Part shown: positions 46,201 through 57,199 of the stretch, piece after piece | Layout: every line of letters begins with the position of its first letter | How positions within the stretch are numbered: position 1 is the stretch's first letter | From: Adiantum capillus-veneris | Lineage: Eukaryota > Streptophyta > Polypodiopsida > Polypodiales > Pteridaceae | DNA length: 64,000 nt | Assembly: GCA_014529385.2 (NCBI GenBank) | Contig: CM043944.1 | Span: 72,099,884 to 72,163,883, forward strand | Direction: 5' to 3' | Program-made: the position numbers and the translations under genes | Notes under the pieces: model-generated | What the model was told of the DNA's origin: nothing | What the model saw: only the letters and a program-made list of their open reading frames with translations | Database searches by the model: none

Positions 46201-46737
46201 TTTCCCTTTGTAGACATAACATAGAAATCAACAGCCTTCTTAATGCCAAAAGCTTCCACAGAAACAGTCTTACAAAACTCCCAAACACCTAGCACTGCTA
46301 TTATTTGACATTTTCACTTTGATTTTAGGTGTCTCATGAATGTGCATGCCTAGTCTCTGCCTAAGGTCCTCTGTCATGATGCAAATTTGTGTGCCCACAT
46401 CCACTAGACCCTTCCTAACTAGTTTTCCTTTGATATACAAATCTAGCACATGTGTAATATCCTCATTCATTTGGGCATGTGTAGTTTTAACAATATGAAC
46501 ATTTTCTTCGGTCCTTCTCCTAGTGCTAACTGCCTTTGTAACTCCCTCCTAACTTGTGGGCACAATGAAAAAAATTGACGCCATGATATGCTTGGACCCT
46601 TACCTCTCATGGCCTCCATAAGGTTGTAGGGAGCCATACCATATCCAAGAGGGAAGTCTTGAAGGTTGATGCGGCACTGGGTCCTCTTGGCTTCCTTTGT
46701 TTCCTTTGCTTTATTTCCTCATCCATGGTCACTTTGT
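43279..46737 (-). pseudogene. Gypsy piece B: Gag tail to integrase zinc domain, no LTR
   Basis: In element order: Gag tail and protease (46737-46270, VDVGTQICIMTEDL), acidic linker and RT (46131-45292, WVSPVVVTPEKNGKWRVCVD), RT end and RNase H (44988-44515), second RNase H (44449-43735, LMVKGDALLIVKKILG), and the integrase zinc region (HEEACGGHF, VQQWCKSC, 43400-43279), interrupted by a MITE at 43401-43734. It joins CACTA at 43278. Stops after NAPAMLQ and before the KVEEGL region match those in A and C. It is a duplicated fragment, not a separate insertion. Confidence 0.85.
43401..43734. mobile_element. MITE, 334 bp, inside integrase sequence (copy 1)
   Basis: The ends are inverted repeats of about 32 bp starting ATTAGGGCCAATTTGGATGA, with one mismatch between arms. 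The sequence interrupts the integrase coding segment that is continuous in A (about 35610-35640) and D. It encodes nothing recognisable. The superfamily is unclear: a clean target duplication is not visible, and the TTAGGGCC ends only loosely resemble PIF/Harbinger types. Confidence 0.8.
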
Positions 46738-46917
46738 CATTTTCACCTCCTAGCCCAATGACTCGCTCAATGATTTAATAATAAATGTGATAAAAACTCT
46801 AATCACACACACACTTATTTACAATGAAAAGGCGAGCCCAATCATTGTGCTAGGGTGTTTTTGTGGGGTGAAGTGGCTTCTTAAAATATTTTATGAGAGC
46901 CAAAAATATGGCTATCA
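46738..46917 (-). repeat. Gypsy LTR tip (180 bp)
   Basis: The terminal 180 bp of the gypsy LTR (equal to 42600-42778), ending GGCTATCA on the plus strand and followed by CACTA sequence. The rest of the LTR is absent because the duplication breakpoint lies inside it. Confidence 0.9.
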
Positions 46918-47417
46918 GCACCATGGATTTTGACAGGAGCCCAAGAAGTAAAAGAGACCATTTGATCTGTGCGAGCCCCCACTGGCGTAATGAAATCTCT
47001 CCGAACGTGTTTCACTAAAGAAGGGAAGCTTACCGGTTTGAGATGTCAGGTATGTTTGAAGTGGAATATATCATAGTGAGAATTGTGTAACAAATTCGTG
47101 TGTGGAATTTAATATCATTGCTAGAAGTGTTTTTCAATTTATTTTACCCTGGCCATTGAGGGATTGTTTTCTCCTGATGTTCGTAACACAATCTACAAAC
47201 TTGCGAAGTTGGTGCAATGGATCTCACAAAAGGAGATCAATGTAGACTCCATTCCATTTGCGAAACTAAACGTGTGGAGGTTGTGGGCATTTTGAGAAAC
47301 ATTTCCCTACTACCATGCTAACCATTCAGGTGCATCTTCTTGTTCACATAGTTGATGAGGTGGAAATAGCTGGCACAGTACATTCCAGATGGATGTTCTT
47401 TTTAGAACGTTCCATGG
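46918..47417 (+). pseudogene. CACTA fragment with truncated DUF4218-like block, copy 3b
   Basis: Almost identical to 42779-43278, with the same insertion-site start GCACCATGGA and the same break into gypsy integrase after WMFFLER. Confidence 0.75.
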
Positions 47418-47539
47418 CAGCTTTTACACCATTGTTGAACATCAATGGGCAAGCTTGGCCAAACATACCCGGAAAACAAAATATTTTTCGTTGTGAGTTC
47501 CTCTGCAAAATGACCACCACACGCTTCCTCATGCAAATT

Positions 47540-47873
47540 ATTAGGGCCAATTTGGATGAAAAAAGGGCTGTGTAAGGATCTAAAAAGGGGAAACCTAAAA
47601 AAGACCATGAATATCTTACCAAGACTATTCAACATGGGTACTCATTGGATAGAGCTCATCAAGTGCCACCCATGGACCATTTGAGTGCTAAATTGGGAGT
47701 TCATATGCAAAAGTTATGGCTAAAATAGTGCAAAATATTCAAAAAGCAAGTGAAGGAGATCTTGACACTTGTACAAAACTGCCATGCTTTTGGAAATGTG
47801 GCTCCTCCTTGACCCTTAGATCAAGAAAAGAGAAACCCTAAACAGCCCTTATTTCATCCTAATTGGCCCTAAT
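47540..47873. mobile_element. MITE, 334 bp (copy 2)
   Basis: Same position and length as 43401-43734, carried along by the tandem duplication. The inverted-repeat arms differ at about two of 32 positions here. Confidence 0.8.
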
Positions 47874-48566
47874 GCCTTCCACAATCGTTGGAAGCTCCTT
47901 GGTCGTCGGTATTCTCCTACAAACTTGATCTTTTCCTCTTTGGTAGAGGGCACCTTCCAAAAACAAATATGAACTCGCCTTCTTAATGAGCCTCCGCTTT
48001 TGAGCCTTTGTGAAGCCCTCTGGAAACTCGCCCTCTAAAATGTAGCTCACAATGGCAGCCAATGAATCCATCCCCTGGTACCTTGGTTGCTTTATCACCG
48101 CTGCTGCCATGATGACCTGCACTTCACTCTCAACACATGCAACTGCTTTTTGGGCAAGCAAATCAACATCTTCATTTTTTTTCCTAGGAATATGATACAA
48201 TTGTACTTGTTCAAATTGATTGAAGAGTCTACGGATTGCATGAACCTTTTGCCTTAGCCTTTCATTCTTACAAGCCCAAATACCTAGAATTTGCTTCACA
48301 ATGAGAAGTGCATCCGCTTTTACCATGAAAATCCATATGTTTTGAGCAACACATATCTGCAAAACATGGATTATTATGTCGTATTCTGATTCATTGTCGC
48401 TCTCCCCCTGATTTTCTTGTAGCCTTCTTAAATGCTCCATCAAAGAACAAGGTGAATGCATTAGGTAAATGCCTAAGTGGTGGTAGGGGTAGGGTTTCCA
48501 CTTCAGGCACCTTGATGTCCCTTTCATACACTCATAGGTGAGAATCCCTACTAATTGTGCAAGCAC
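47859..48566 (-). pseudogene. Gypsy C second RNase H and integrase start
   Basis: A 235-residue frame created by a roughly 58-bp deletion that fuses LRRLQENQGES to DNESEYDIIIHVLQIC. It keeps FMVKADALLIVKQILGIW (the catalytic GD is changed to AD), YHIPRKKNEDVDLLAQ and GALYQRGKDQVCRRIP, and runs into the MITE. The N-terminal FFDGA block is out of frame. It is not functional as RNase H. Confidence 0.75.
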
Positions 48567-48579
48567 ACTATCTTCTACT

Positions 48580-50193
48580 CTGAAAGAGTATTGGAACTAT
48601 TGTAATTCCATGATCCATTTTGAAATCTTGGGACTTAGTGTCATTTGAGATGACACCTAAGGAAACAAATTTTCAACAATGATTATGATAAAGGGTTTTG
48701 GTAGGAGGTAGGATCTAAACTTTCTCACTCCAAGGACAAGAGAAAGCATCATAGATTCTGCTTCTGTGTAATTCTTTTCAAGTGCATTCATGACCCAGCT
48801 AGAAAAGTAGACATGCCGCATCCTAGTGCTATGAGGATCTTATTGCAACAATACTGCACCCAATGTCTCCCTACCCACACTTGAGCTAACAAAGAATATA
48901 AACTCCCACCGTGGCGGCATGAGCATCGGTAGTTCTGACAAAACCATTTTTATACAAAAAAAGGTACTCTTCAAGCTCATCAGACCACGCAAACTCTACA
49001 TGTTGTGTCAACTTTTGGAGGGGGTGACGTAACTCTACTGCCATGTGAATGAAGTGTGACATGTACTTCACCTTTTCAATAAATGAAACTACCTCCTTAA
49101 GATTCTTTGGTGATGGTAGCTCAATGAGATCTTTTGCCTTTGCTCGATCCACCTCAATGACTTTGAAAGAAAACTTGTGACCAAGCAAGATCACTTCATC
49201 CTCACCTATGTGGCACTTGTCGAGATTGAGTTGACCTCCCATATCATATAGATTCTTCAAGCCTTCTTCTACCTTCTATAGATGCAATGATTTAGAGCTA
49301 TAGATGCAAAACTCATCCATGAATACTCTAATAGACTTCCCAAAGAATGCTTGAAACACCATGTTCATGAATCATTGAAACGTTGCTGGAGCATTTGTCA
49401 AACAAAACGGCATGACTCTAAAAGCATAACAATCGCAAAGGCTGATGAAGGTTGTTTTTAATTGATCATCCAATCCAATACCTATTTGAAAGTAACAAGA
49501 GTAGCCATAACATACCGTGTACTTTTCTTTACCTGCTACCTCATTAACAATCTCATCTTGAAATGGGAGGGGAAAGTGATCCCTTTTTGTTGCCTCGTTG
49601 AGTGGACGATAATCCACACATACCCTCCACTTTCCATTCTTTTTTGGAGTGACCACAACTGGAGAGACCCACTCAGAATTCTCTACAGGGTAGATGAACC
49701 CTGCTGCTAGAAGCTTCCTCACCTCTTTGAGTAGTGCTTGCTCCTTCATGACTCCTAACCTTCGTAGCTTTTGTGCTTTAGGTTTGGCCTCTAGTTTTAG
49801 CTCGATCTTGTGTTGAATGGAAGCCACTCCACGTACATCTGTGTAATCTTTAGCAAAAAGCCTAGGAAACTTTCTTAGCACACTTTTGAACTCCTCTCTT
49901 TCCTCCCAAGTAAGAGTCTTTGACAACATACCATATAGCATTTCCTCATCATGCACACTTTGGTTCTCATGGGGGCCTACCTCTTCTGAACCTTTCCACG
50001 ATGTCTCTGTGTTATTTGGACTAAAACTTACACCCATGATTTCAATGGATGACTCCTCCTCCGTAGTGCTACCACTCCTTTCTTCTTCCGAGGTGTCATC
50101 GCTCCAATCATCCCCGCTTTCACTTTGAGAAGATTCCTCATGGAGCTCCTCTTGACGTTGCTCCTTCAAAGACAACCTTCTTGTGATTGTCAT
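48580..50193 (-). pseudogene. Gypsy C reverse transcriptase and first RNase H
   Basis: The frame at 50193-49372 carries the acidic linker, then WVSPVVVTPKKNGKWRVCVD, YRPLNEATKRDHFPLPFQDE and NAPATFQ before a TGA. 49371-49261 in other frames includes the VFMDEF-type catalytic segment and a stop before KVEEG. The frame at 49260-48886 carries KCHIGEDEVILLGHKFS and VSFIEKVKYMSHFIH. About 48840-48580 holds the rest of RNase H (NYTEAESMMLSLVLG). At 49313 the DNA reads CTCATCC instead of ATCATCC, so the second catalytic Asp of motif C is Glu (MDEF). Confidence 0.8.
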
Positions 50194-50344
50194 TCCTGCA
50201 AATCAACTATCAACTTCCTCAATCCTACAAAGCTCGCATTTTAGCCATGGTCTATCTAGGATAAATGGATAGCCGTTTCCCTTTGTAAACATAACATAGA
50301 AATCAACAGCCTTCTTAATGCCAAAAGCTTCCACAGAAACATTC

Positions 50345-50545
50345 TTACAAAACTCCCAAACACCTAGCACTGCTATTATTTGACATTTTCACTTTGATTT
50401 TAGGTGTCTCATGAATGTGCATGCCTAGTCTCTGCATAAGGTCTTCTGTCATGATGCAAATTTGTGTGCCCCCATCCACTAGACCCTTCCTAACTAGTTT
50501 TCCTTTGATGTAGAAATCTAGCAAATGTGTAATATCCTCATTCAT
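50345..50545 (-). pseudogene. Gypsy C protease fragment
   Basis: A 66-residue frame with KGLVDGGTQICIMTEDLMQR, the D-G-G active-site variant seen in A. It is followed by a frame break before the linker and RT. Confidence 0.6.
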
Positions 50546-50751
50546 TTGGGCATGTGTAGTTTTAACAATATGAACATTTTCTTCGGTCCTTCTCCTAGTG
50601 CTAACTGCCTTTGTAACTCCCTCCTAACTTGTGGGCACAATGAAAAAAATTGACGCCATGATATGCTTGGACCCTTACCTCTCATGGCCTCCATAAGGTT
50701 GTAGGGAGCCATACCATATCCAAGAGGAAAGTCTTGAAGGTTGATGCGGCA

Positions 50752-51819
50752 CTAGGTCCTCTTGGCTTCCTTTGTTTCCTTTGCTTTATTTCCTCGTCCA
50801 TGCACACTTTGTGATGTTACTCCTTCCTTTTCCTTACCTTTTCCCCACCCACGTTTGATGCCATTTGCTTCAATGTCACCCTCTTTGGATTGTGTGACTC
50901 CTACAGTATTGAAATTTGGTTCATGCAAAGGTGGTATTCTCTCTACTTGCCACTGTGGAGCTTGAGCAACATTTGATCTTTGCAAACGCACTGGTTGTTG
51001 AATAGTGCCTTCACCTGCATTCATCACTGTGTAATTCAAGTTAGGTCTCCCTCGCTCCCCCCGAGGCCAGGGACAATTATACATCCCATGTCCAGACTCT
51101 CCGCAATTCCAACATTGCAAGACTCTCCTAGGTCATGGCTCTTGCTCTTTTGACTTCTTTGCTTGTCCCTTTGGACCTACAATTTGTGCAAGGTGAATTG
51201 AAAGGTTGCACAAAGACTCATTTAACTTCTCAATGACTTCAGTCATTACCTTGGGAAGCTCCCTAGACATTGATGTTTGTAACTTACCTTTGGGTCTAAG
51301 ACCTTCTATTGGAACCTCTCCCCGTAGGCACTTGAGTTTCCTATACTTATTGGAAGCTCTAGTTTTAGCTGCATCATAGGTGGCAGATGCACCCACCTCC
51401 ACCTTTACCTGAAGATCAGTGAAGAGACCAGCTATGAACCTCTCCTTCTTTAAAAGCTCTGCACCATCATCTGGGTTAGCAACATTTCGTACCCATAAAG
51501 CCCAAAGATGAAGAAACTCTTGCTTATAGAAGTAGTAGTCATCTAAGTCTTTTTGTTTATGAGAGACAATGTCTTGCCATAAATTTTGAGTGTTTTGTGG
51601 ATCAAGGAAGTATCCCTTGAAATAAGTCACAACGTCCGTATAATATTCCTTAACTTCCTTAGGCAAAGAGTCAAAGCAAGTGCTAGCATCTTTTCTAAGG
51701 ACTACCTCAAACATTTCTACACATTCTTGATCAGTTGCTATCCTCTTGATACATTCTGCATCCTCTCTAGGCTCTCCAAAGAACAAGGGGTAGCCACTCA
51801 TTGGCCTAGTTCTATCCAT
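50752..51819 (-). pseudogene. Gypsy C Gag
   Basis: The frame at 51819-51133 (228 residues) is the best-preserved Gag in the window. It starts MDRTRPMSGYPLFFGEPRED and continues through CFDSLPKEVKEYYTDVV, GYFLDPQNTQNLWQDIVSH, LWALWVRNVANPDDGAEL and FIAGLFTDLQVKVEV to KVMTEVIEKLNESL. After an in-frame TGA (KEQEP-stop-PRRV) the frame at 51120-50752 continues with the zinc knuckle CWNCGESGHGMYNC and a basic tail. The TGA is shared with A. An acceptor-like TTATTTTTAG precedes MDRTR, as in A. Confidence 0.8.
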
Positions 51820-51901
51820 GTTCCTAAAAATAAGAAGACAAGGCTGATTTCACTCAAAAATTTCTTTTTCTTTTATTTTCTTTCTTTTGCAAAATCAAAT
51901 T

Positions 51902-52114
51902 TCAAAGTAAAATTAAAATGTAAACATGAAAGCATAGATCATAGCGAATCAATGGCAAAATGAACGGATTAACTGCTGCATTGATAGCTGCTACTTGCCT
52001 AGGTCCACACATATGATGGAAAACACGTTGAAATTGTAACTTCTTGCCAACTATTACATGCACATCTTGTCTAGACAAAGGAATGAATGTATGATACAAG
52101 TCCTCTCGATTCAT
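51902..52114 (-). CDS. Leader reading frame upstream of gypsy C Gag
   Basis: Starts MNREDLYHTFIPLSRQDVHV and continues IVGKKLQFQRVFHHMCGPRQ, nearly the same as 39924-39712 and clearly related to the frame at 63882. It lies between the PBS and Gag. See the A copy for the possible splice. Confidence 0.5.
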   Translation of the reverse strand: MNREDLYHTFIPLSRQDVHVIVGKKLQFQRVFHHMCGPRQVAAINAAVNPFILPLIRYDLCFHVYILILL

Positions 52115-52429
52115 TAACCTAGCTGAAACAAGATAAAAACATGCACATCAAAAGATACATCATAGTCTACAATTGGGAGTATAATAGGATTTGGGGATTG
52201 CAGAATATCTCCTAAAGCCAAAGAGGAATACAATACGTTGTTGAAAAAATATTTTCCTATCAATGCGAACATTTATCCTAATCCACTACACCCAATAAAA
52301 CTAATGAAATCGAATTGCATGAGAAGGATTAGGAGATGGTGGATTGTTCTTGTAAAGACAACTAGTTTCTGGAGACTTACCTTGTGTTTGATAATACAAC
52401 CGCCTCATCCTCAGTGGGGGAACCACAAT

Positions 52430-54906
52430 TGAGGACATCCGCGGCGGGAAACAAGAAGAGCGGCCTCTAGACACCCTTCACGGCTCCCGTGTTGCTCAAT
52501 GAAGCTAGGGTACAACACAAACACAACCAAGAAAAACCCCCTAGCCAAACTCAGCTTGAAAAGGGCACCACCTAGGTATGGATGCGAACTAGGACGCAAG
52601 AGAGTTTCCTCCACACCTAAGGAAGACACGCAAAGCACACACAAACAAGCAACACTTTTCTATAGAAGGAGGAGAGAAGGAGACATTGAGAGAATGGAGA
52701 GTAAGGTTGCTCAAACATTTGTATTGCAATTCGAGAGGTGAAAGCACACCTTGCTACACTGTCGAAGAGCCTGCATGGAGATTACACCAACACGTGCTCA
52801 ACACTTTCCAACACACACATCGTCTTAGGTTGTGAAAGACCTCTCACCATTCAAACCTCTTACAATGAACTAGTATTAGTCAATGAAATACACCCAAAGC
52901 ACTTAATCTAACAATCTCAAATGAGAAATTGCGGCATACACATCACCTCAAATCTTTGACTGGCATCGCACAACCGGCTCGCATATGAATTGGAGACAAA
53001 ATCACGCCTTTGGAACACCAAGACCTCAAATTAATTGATGGCTATAAGAATATGTGCAATGGTGGCTTGAGATTTTAAACTCTCACACTCTCTCACTTGA
53101 AAAATGTATCATCAACGCTATAGTGCAGTAAAGTGTGAATCTCACACTATAGTGTCTACAACCAAGTCTCTCCTCACGCCTCTAGTGCTAGAATGTTATC
53201 TATGTCTGTTTACAATGAAGTGAAGGGGTCTATTTAAAGGTCGGAGATCACTTTTTTGGATTATGGATGATCTAAATTACAAGCTAACAAAGTTTTCATT
53301 TTCAAAATGGAGTGGGCCTATCTTATCTCCTTGAGTCACATGCATGTGGGCTCAAGAGAGAGAGCATTATTGATGATGGTAAGTGAAAAAAGAGAGGGAA
53401 AAAAAAGGGGGAGAAAGAGATTTCTACCACCACTTATCCATACTTACTTGAGGTGAGGTGCTTTTATCATTAGGATTACTGCTAGTAGGTTAGTGATTAT
53501 GATTACAATGAGGTGGACACAAGGTGCATGAAAATGGTAAAACACCTTACGAAAGTATTGAAAATTAGGGGGATGAAGGAATCGGAGAGGAAGTTCCCCC
53601 AGTGACATCAGTGAATAAAACGTCAATGTGAGAGACTCACGGATGATGGTGAGGTTGCGTCGATTTGAAGACTTCAATGTCCTCTTGCTGAAAATCCTTC
53701 ATTTGCAGAGATACATCATATCCAATTTTCTGTTTTTTTTGTAATTTTCATGATGGTGAAGAGGAAATGTGAATATGGGAGTAGGTGTAGAGATATATGA
53801 GAGTATATGTGTATATCATGGAAGCTATGGTGAAGAGAGGGAATGAGGATGGTGAAGAAGGTGAGAAGAGTCATGGAATATGCAGGTTTGAGTGTGGGAA
53901 GGAGAGGGATGAGTGTGTATGAGTGAGTAAGTGTGTGGAAGGGTGAGAGAAATAGGAAGACTTTTGGGTGCATGAAGTGGCACTTTTGATGTCAGCCATA
54001 AAATTCATGTAAAATTGCCCTTGACTCCAAAAATTTTGAAAATTTTATAAAAAATACTTCAGCTGACGAGCTACATTTTCTCTTCTGGACATATCCTTAG
54101 ATACGGATGAAAAGAGGGTCCCAAAATTTGAGGAAAAAGTTATCCCTGTAGCACCTCATAAGGCTTGAAGTGGGCCACTATTTGATTCTTTTTCCTTTGT
54201 AGCTTCCAAGTGAGCCTCCCCATACATCAACCATGAACTAATATTGCCAAGGAGCTTGCACACATGTATGGTATAGGATAAGTATCAAATGTGATATATA
54301 CTTGTGGGACAAGAAGATATATTCACATGGGATGCATGGTGGCGACCCTCAGTTATTCTCTACTTTGAATGATTCATGGAATTTATTTGAAGATGAAACA
54401 TATATACTTGTGAATATATATCTGGGAGGGATGGAAAAAAATATAATGGAGCCGATAAGGTTATTGGTGATTTTTACTGTGAAGTCACACAAAGTTTTTT
54501 CAAAGCTTGTGTGAGTAGAGCTTAAGGGATAGAATGATAGTAAAAACATGTATAAGGAATGAGAGGCAATGGAAGCTAGCATACACACACTTAAGAATAT
54601 ATATTTATATAAATACAAAAAAATTAAAAAAACCGTTTATACTTAGGTCCTTTATTTGATAGAAAATATTTACGTGTAAAGAGGACCGTAATATTATAAA
54701 TATATATATGTGTATATAAATTTATTTTTTTTCACCTCCTGGCCCAATGACTCGCTCAATGATTTAATAATAAATGTGATAAAAACTCTAATCACACACA
54801 CGCTTATTTACAATGAAAAAGAGAGCCCAATCATTGTGCTAGGGTGTTTTGGTGGGGTGAAGTGGCTTCTTAAAATATTTTATGAGAGCCAAAAAAATGG
54901 CTATCA
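52430..54906 (-). repeat. 5' LTR of gypsy C (2477 bp)
   Basis: TGATAGCC on the minus strand at 54906, CCTCA at 52430, next to the PBS TGGTTCCCCCACTGAGGA. It closely matches 40240-42778. The TATAAATA box of A is TTTAAATA here (near 53228-53235). Confidence 0.85.
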
Positions 54907-55528
54907 GCACCATGGATTTTGACAGGAGCCCAAGAAGTAAAAGAGACCATTTGATCTGTGCGGGCCCCCACTAGCGTAATGCACTCGCTTCGAACGTGTT
55001 TCACTAAAGAAGGGAAGCTTACCGGTTTGAGATGTCAGGTATGTTTGAAGTGTAATCTATCATAGTGAGAATTGTGTAACAAATTCGTGTGTGGAATTTA
55101 ATATCATTGCTAGACGTGTTTTGCAATTTATTTTATCGTGGCCATTGAGGGATGTTTGTCTCCTGATGTCCGTAACACAATCTACAAACTTGCGAAGTTG
55201 GTGCAATGGATGTCACAAAAGGAGATCAATGTAGACTCCATTCCATTTGCCAAACTAAACGTGTGGAGGTTGTGGGCATTTTGAGAAACACTTTCCTACT
55301 ACCATGCTAACCATTCAGGTGCATCTTCTTGTTCACATAGTTGATGAGGTGGAAATGGCTGGCACAGTACATTCCAGATGGATGTTCTTTTTAGAACGTT
55401 TCATGGAAACGCTCAAGGGATATGTGCGTCCGAAGGCACGTCCGGAGGTTAGCATGGCAGAAGGTTGGCTGGTATCACAGTCCCTAGTTTACATTGGAGA
55501 GTGGCTAGACAGATTTGATAAAGCCTAG
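54907..55528 (+). pseudogene. CACTA fragment with intact DUF4218-like block, copy 3c
   Basis: Starts at GCACCATGGA next to the gypsy LTR, as at 42779 and 46918. It continues past the point where the other two copies break. The DUF4218-like frame at 55304-55528 reads IQVHLLVHIVDEVEMAGTVH, SRWMFFLERFMETLKGYVRP, KARPEVSMAEGWLVSQSLVY and ends GEWLDRFDKA. This is a conserved region of unknown function C-terminal to the CACTA transposase core. Upstream, 54907-55300 is in several frames. Confidence 0.8.
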
Positions 55529-55701
55529 AACACGCTATGGCAAACCATAGATGATGAGTGCATATTTGGAATTGTCATGAGCAATCTCGGTGTTGAGAAG
55601 AAGATGACGAAAGATCTAGAGGCTAAAAGCAGCTGATTTGGCATGCCTCACAATCCAATGATGCAAAAGTGGATTTCAAAATATGAGGATGCAAAGCAAG
55701 A

Positions 55702-56273
55702 GTGACAAAGGGCACAAATCGAGTGGAGATGGGGAAGACAACCACCAATAAATTATCTGGCGGGTCTGGAGAGACTACCAACATTCATGAGCTTAAGATG
55801 GTTGCAGATCCTGTGGTGGCGGAACTCACTTACTTCATCGTGCTACAAGAGATTTTAAGGATCGTTTATAGAGGATTTTTTATTGACTTGTTTGACATGC
55901 AATGGTTCAAGATAAACATGGAGGGTCGCAACGCTACTGTGCGCAGAGGAGAGTCTGGTTTCCTTGAGGTGGATTCAACTAAAAAATGGACCGACCTAAG
56001 AGACACTTTCGTACTACCTGAGCATCGTGAACAAGTAAGTCTGTATATAGTTAACATCCAATTTTAGAAGTTATGTGCTTGGACGAGATCAAAGAAGATG
56101 CTCAGTCAGAAGTCGTTGAAGTGGTGCCAGATGAGCATCAAGATGCTACTCTCTATGGGGTGCATGCAAAGGATCTACCAAATGAAACGACAGAAATTTG
56201 CCAAAATGGAGAGCTCTATATAGACATAGGGAGTTATGATGAGCTATGCGAGGATGAGAGAGAGACCTCTTAA
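55702..56273 (+). pseudogene. CACTA DUF4216-like region and acidic tail
   Basis: The frame at 55702-56067 has VLQEILRIVYRGFFIDLFDM, QWFKINMEGRNATVRRGESG, FLEVDSTKKWTDLRDTFVLP and EHREQ, close to the DUF4216 pattern (GF.I.LF...WF ... DPF.LASQA.QVFY.D). A donor-like GTAAGT begins at 56035 and an acceptor-like TTTTAG ends at 56067. The next exon-like frame reads VMCLDEIKEDAQSEVVEVVP and ends DELCEDERETS before a stop. The splice does not keep the frame exactly, so an indel may be present. 55529-55700 shows no recognised domain. Confidence 0.6.
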
Positions 56274-57199
56274 AGCCATAAACATTGTATTTGAACAATT
56301 TTTCTTTGTTTTATAATATATATTGTATTCATGTGGCTTTTTGTCCATTCGTGTCTATATGCTATACTTGAGAAATTTAAATTGTGTTTAATCATCATTT
56401 GCTACCACTCCAGGTATGCCCCAGGTATATTCTCACAAGCAGGGACACTCACCGGTGTGTCGAGAAAGTCTGATACACCGATGCAACACTGTGCTCCGAG
56501 TGCGATGGAGATTGAGGTTGCAATTGTGAAGGAGGTGATCCGTCTCTGCTTATGGATGCTGCTCGTCCCTCCACTAGATCTACTGGAGGGACGAGTAGCA
56601 TCTATGAGCAGAGACGGATCACCTCCTTTTACAAGATACGTAGAATGCACATGGGAGACAAATTCACAAGAACTTCATAGGAATCTTTCTACACAAGAAT
56701 CCCTCTCCCTATTATCTATAGTATAGATTATAATTTGTCCATGTTTTCTTCTCCATTCAATATTAAGATTAAATATTCGTGTGTTTAATGCAGATATCGA
56801 TGATGATGAGTTTCTTTCTTCTTTTGTCACCCCAGCAGAGGAGGTGGTACGAGGATCGTCATCACTCTGGAGCACCATCACGTCGTTCCACTCCTTTAGC
56901 GTCTCCCTCTTTTTCGGAGCATTCAGCGCACTCCAAAGCTTTGGTGTCGACGAGACAATCTTCACACTCGTCTAGGTACGGACGCTCTAGTGGTGGTGGC
57001 GGCGGTTGTTGTGGGATGCTGCCACCAATGCCTTGATACCGTCCTGACACCAGCCACAGCATCGCTATCTACGCTAGGTTTTGTGTGGTTATCGGTTGTT
57101 CCTGGCTACACACCACTAGCTACTCCTCTGGGAGTCACCCAGTCGACACTCCTCGATTTGGGGCCTAGACTCCAGTGGAGACACCAGACATCCGTACCC
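56274..57199 (+). other. CACTA interior: AT-rich spacer, foldback and Ser-rich stretch
   Basis: 56274-56400 is AT-rich with no gene. 56529-56628 is a near-perfect 100-bp foldback (listed separately). At about 56820-57030 one frame encodes a Ser/Arg/Gly-rich stretch (SRRSTPLASPSFSEHSAHSK) of low complexity that may be the N-terminal tail of the Transposase_24-like protein downstream. Confidence 0.4.
56529..56628. repeat. 100-bp foldback (inverted repeat) centred on TAGATCTA
   Basis: The two 50-base arms start AAGGAGGTGATCCGTCTCTG and end with its complement. They differ at only four positions, three of which would be G-U pairs in RNA and one a C-C mismatch. The centre is the palindrome TAGATCTA, so there is almost no loop. 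Confidence 0.9.

Larger units (their letters stand above)
42600..46737. repeat. Tandem duplication, copy 1 (about 4.1 kb)
   Basis: This block is repeated immediately downstream (46738-50812). Each copy contains the last 180 bp of a gypsy LTR, about 500 bp of CACTA sequence, an integrase fragment with an inserted MITE, and gypsy RNase H to Gag. Corresponding points lie 4139 bp apart (LTR tip 42778 and 46917, MITE start 43401 and 47540). Over 42600-43440 against 46739-47579 I count only a few differences. The join at 46737/46738 (CACTTTGT to CATTTTCACC) links gag to the LTR interior, so it is not an LTR-LTR event. Confidence 0.9.
46738..50812. repeat. Tandem duplication, copy 2
   Basis: Repeats 42600-46737. 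It is about 60 bp shorter, mostly because of a roughly 58-bp deletion in the second RNase H region at about 48401. It passes without a break into the rest of gypsy C (Gag, leader, LTR). Confidence 0.9.
47418..52429 (-). mobile_element. Gypsy element C internal region, integrase core missing
   Basis: With the LTR at 52430-54906 this is the most complete of the minus-strand pieces. It holds the PBS (52408-52425), leader frame, Gag, protease, RT, both RNases H, and the integrase zinc region interrupted by the second MITE copy. It is cut at 47417 by CACTA sequence, so the integrase core and 3' LTR are absent. Confidence 0.85.
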
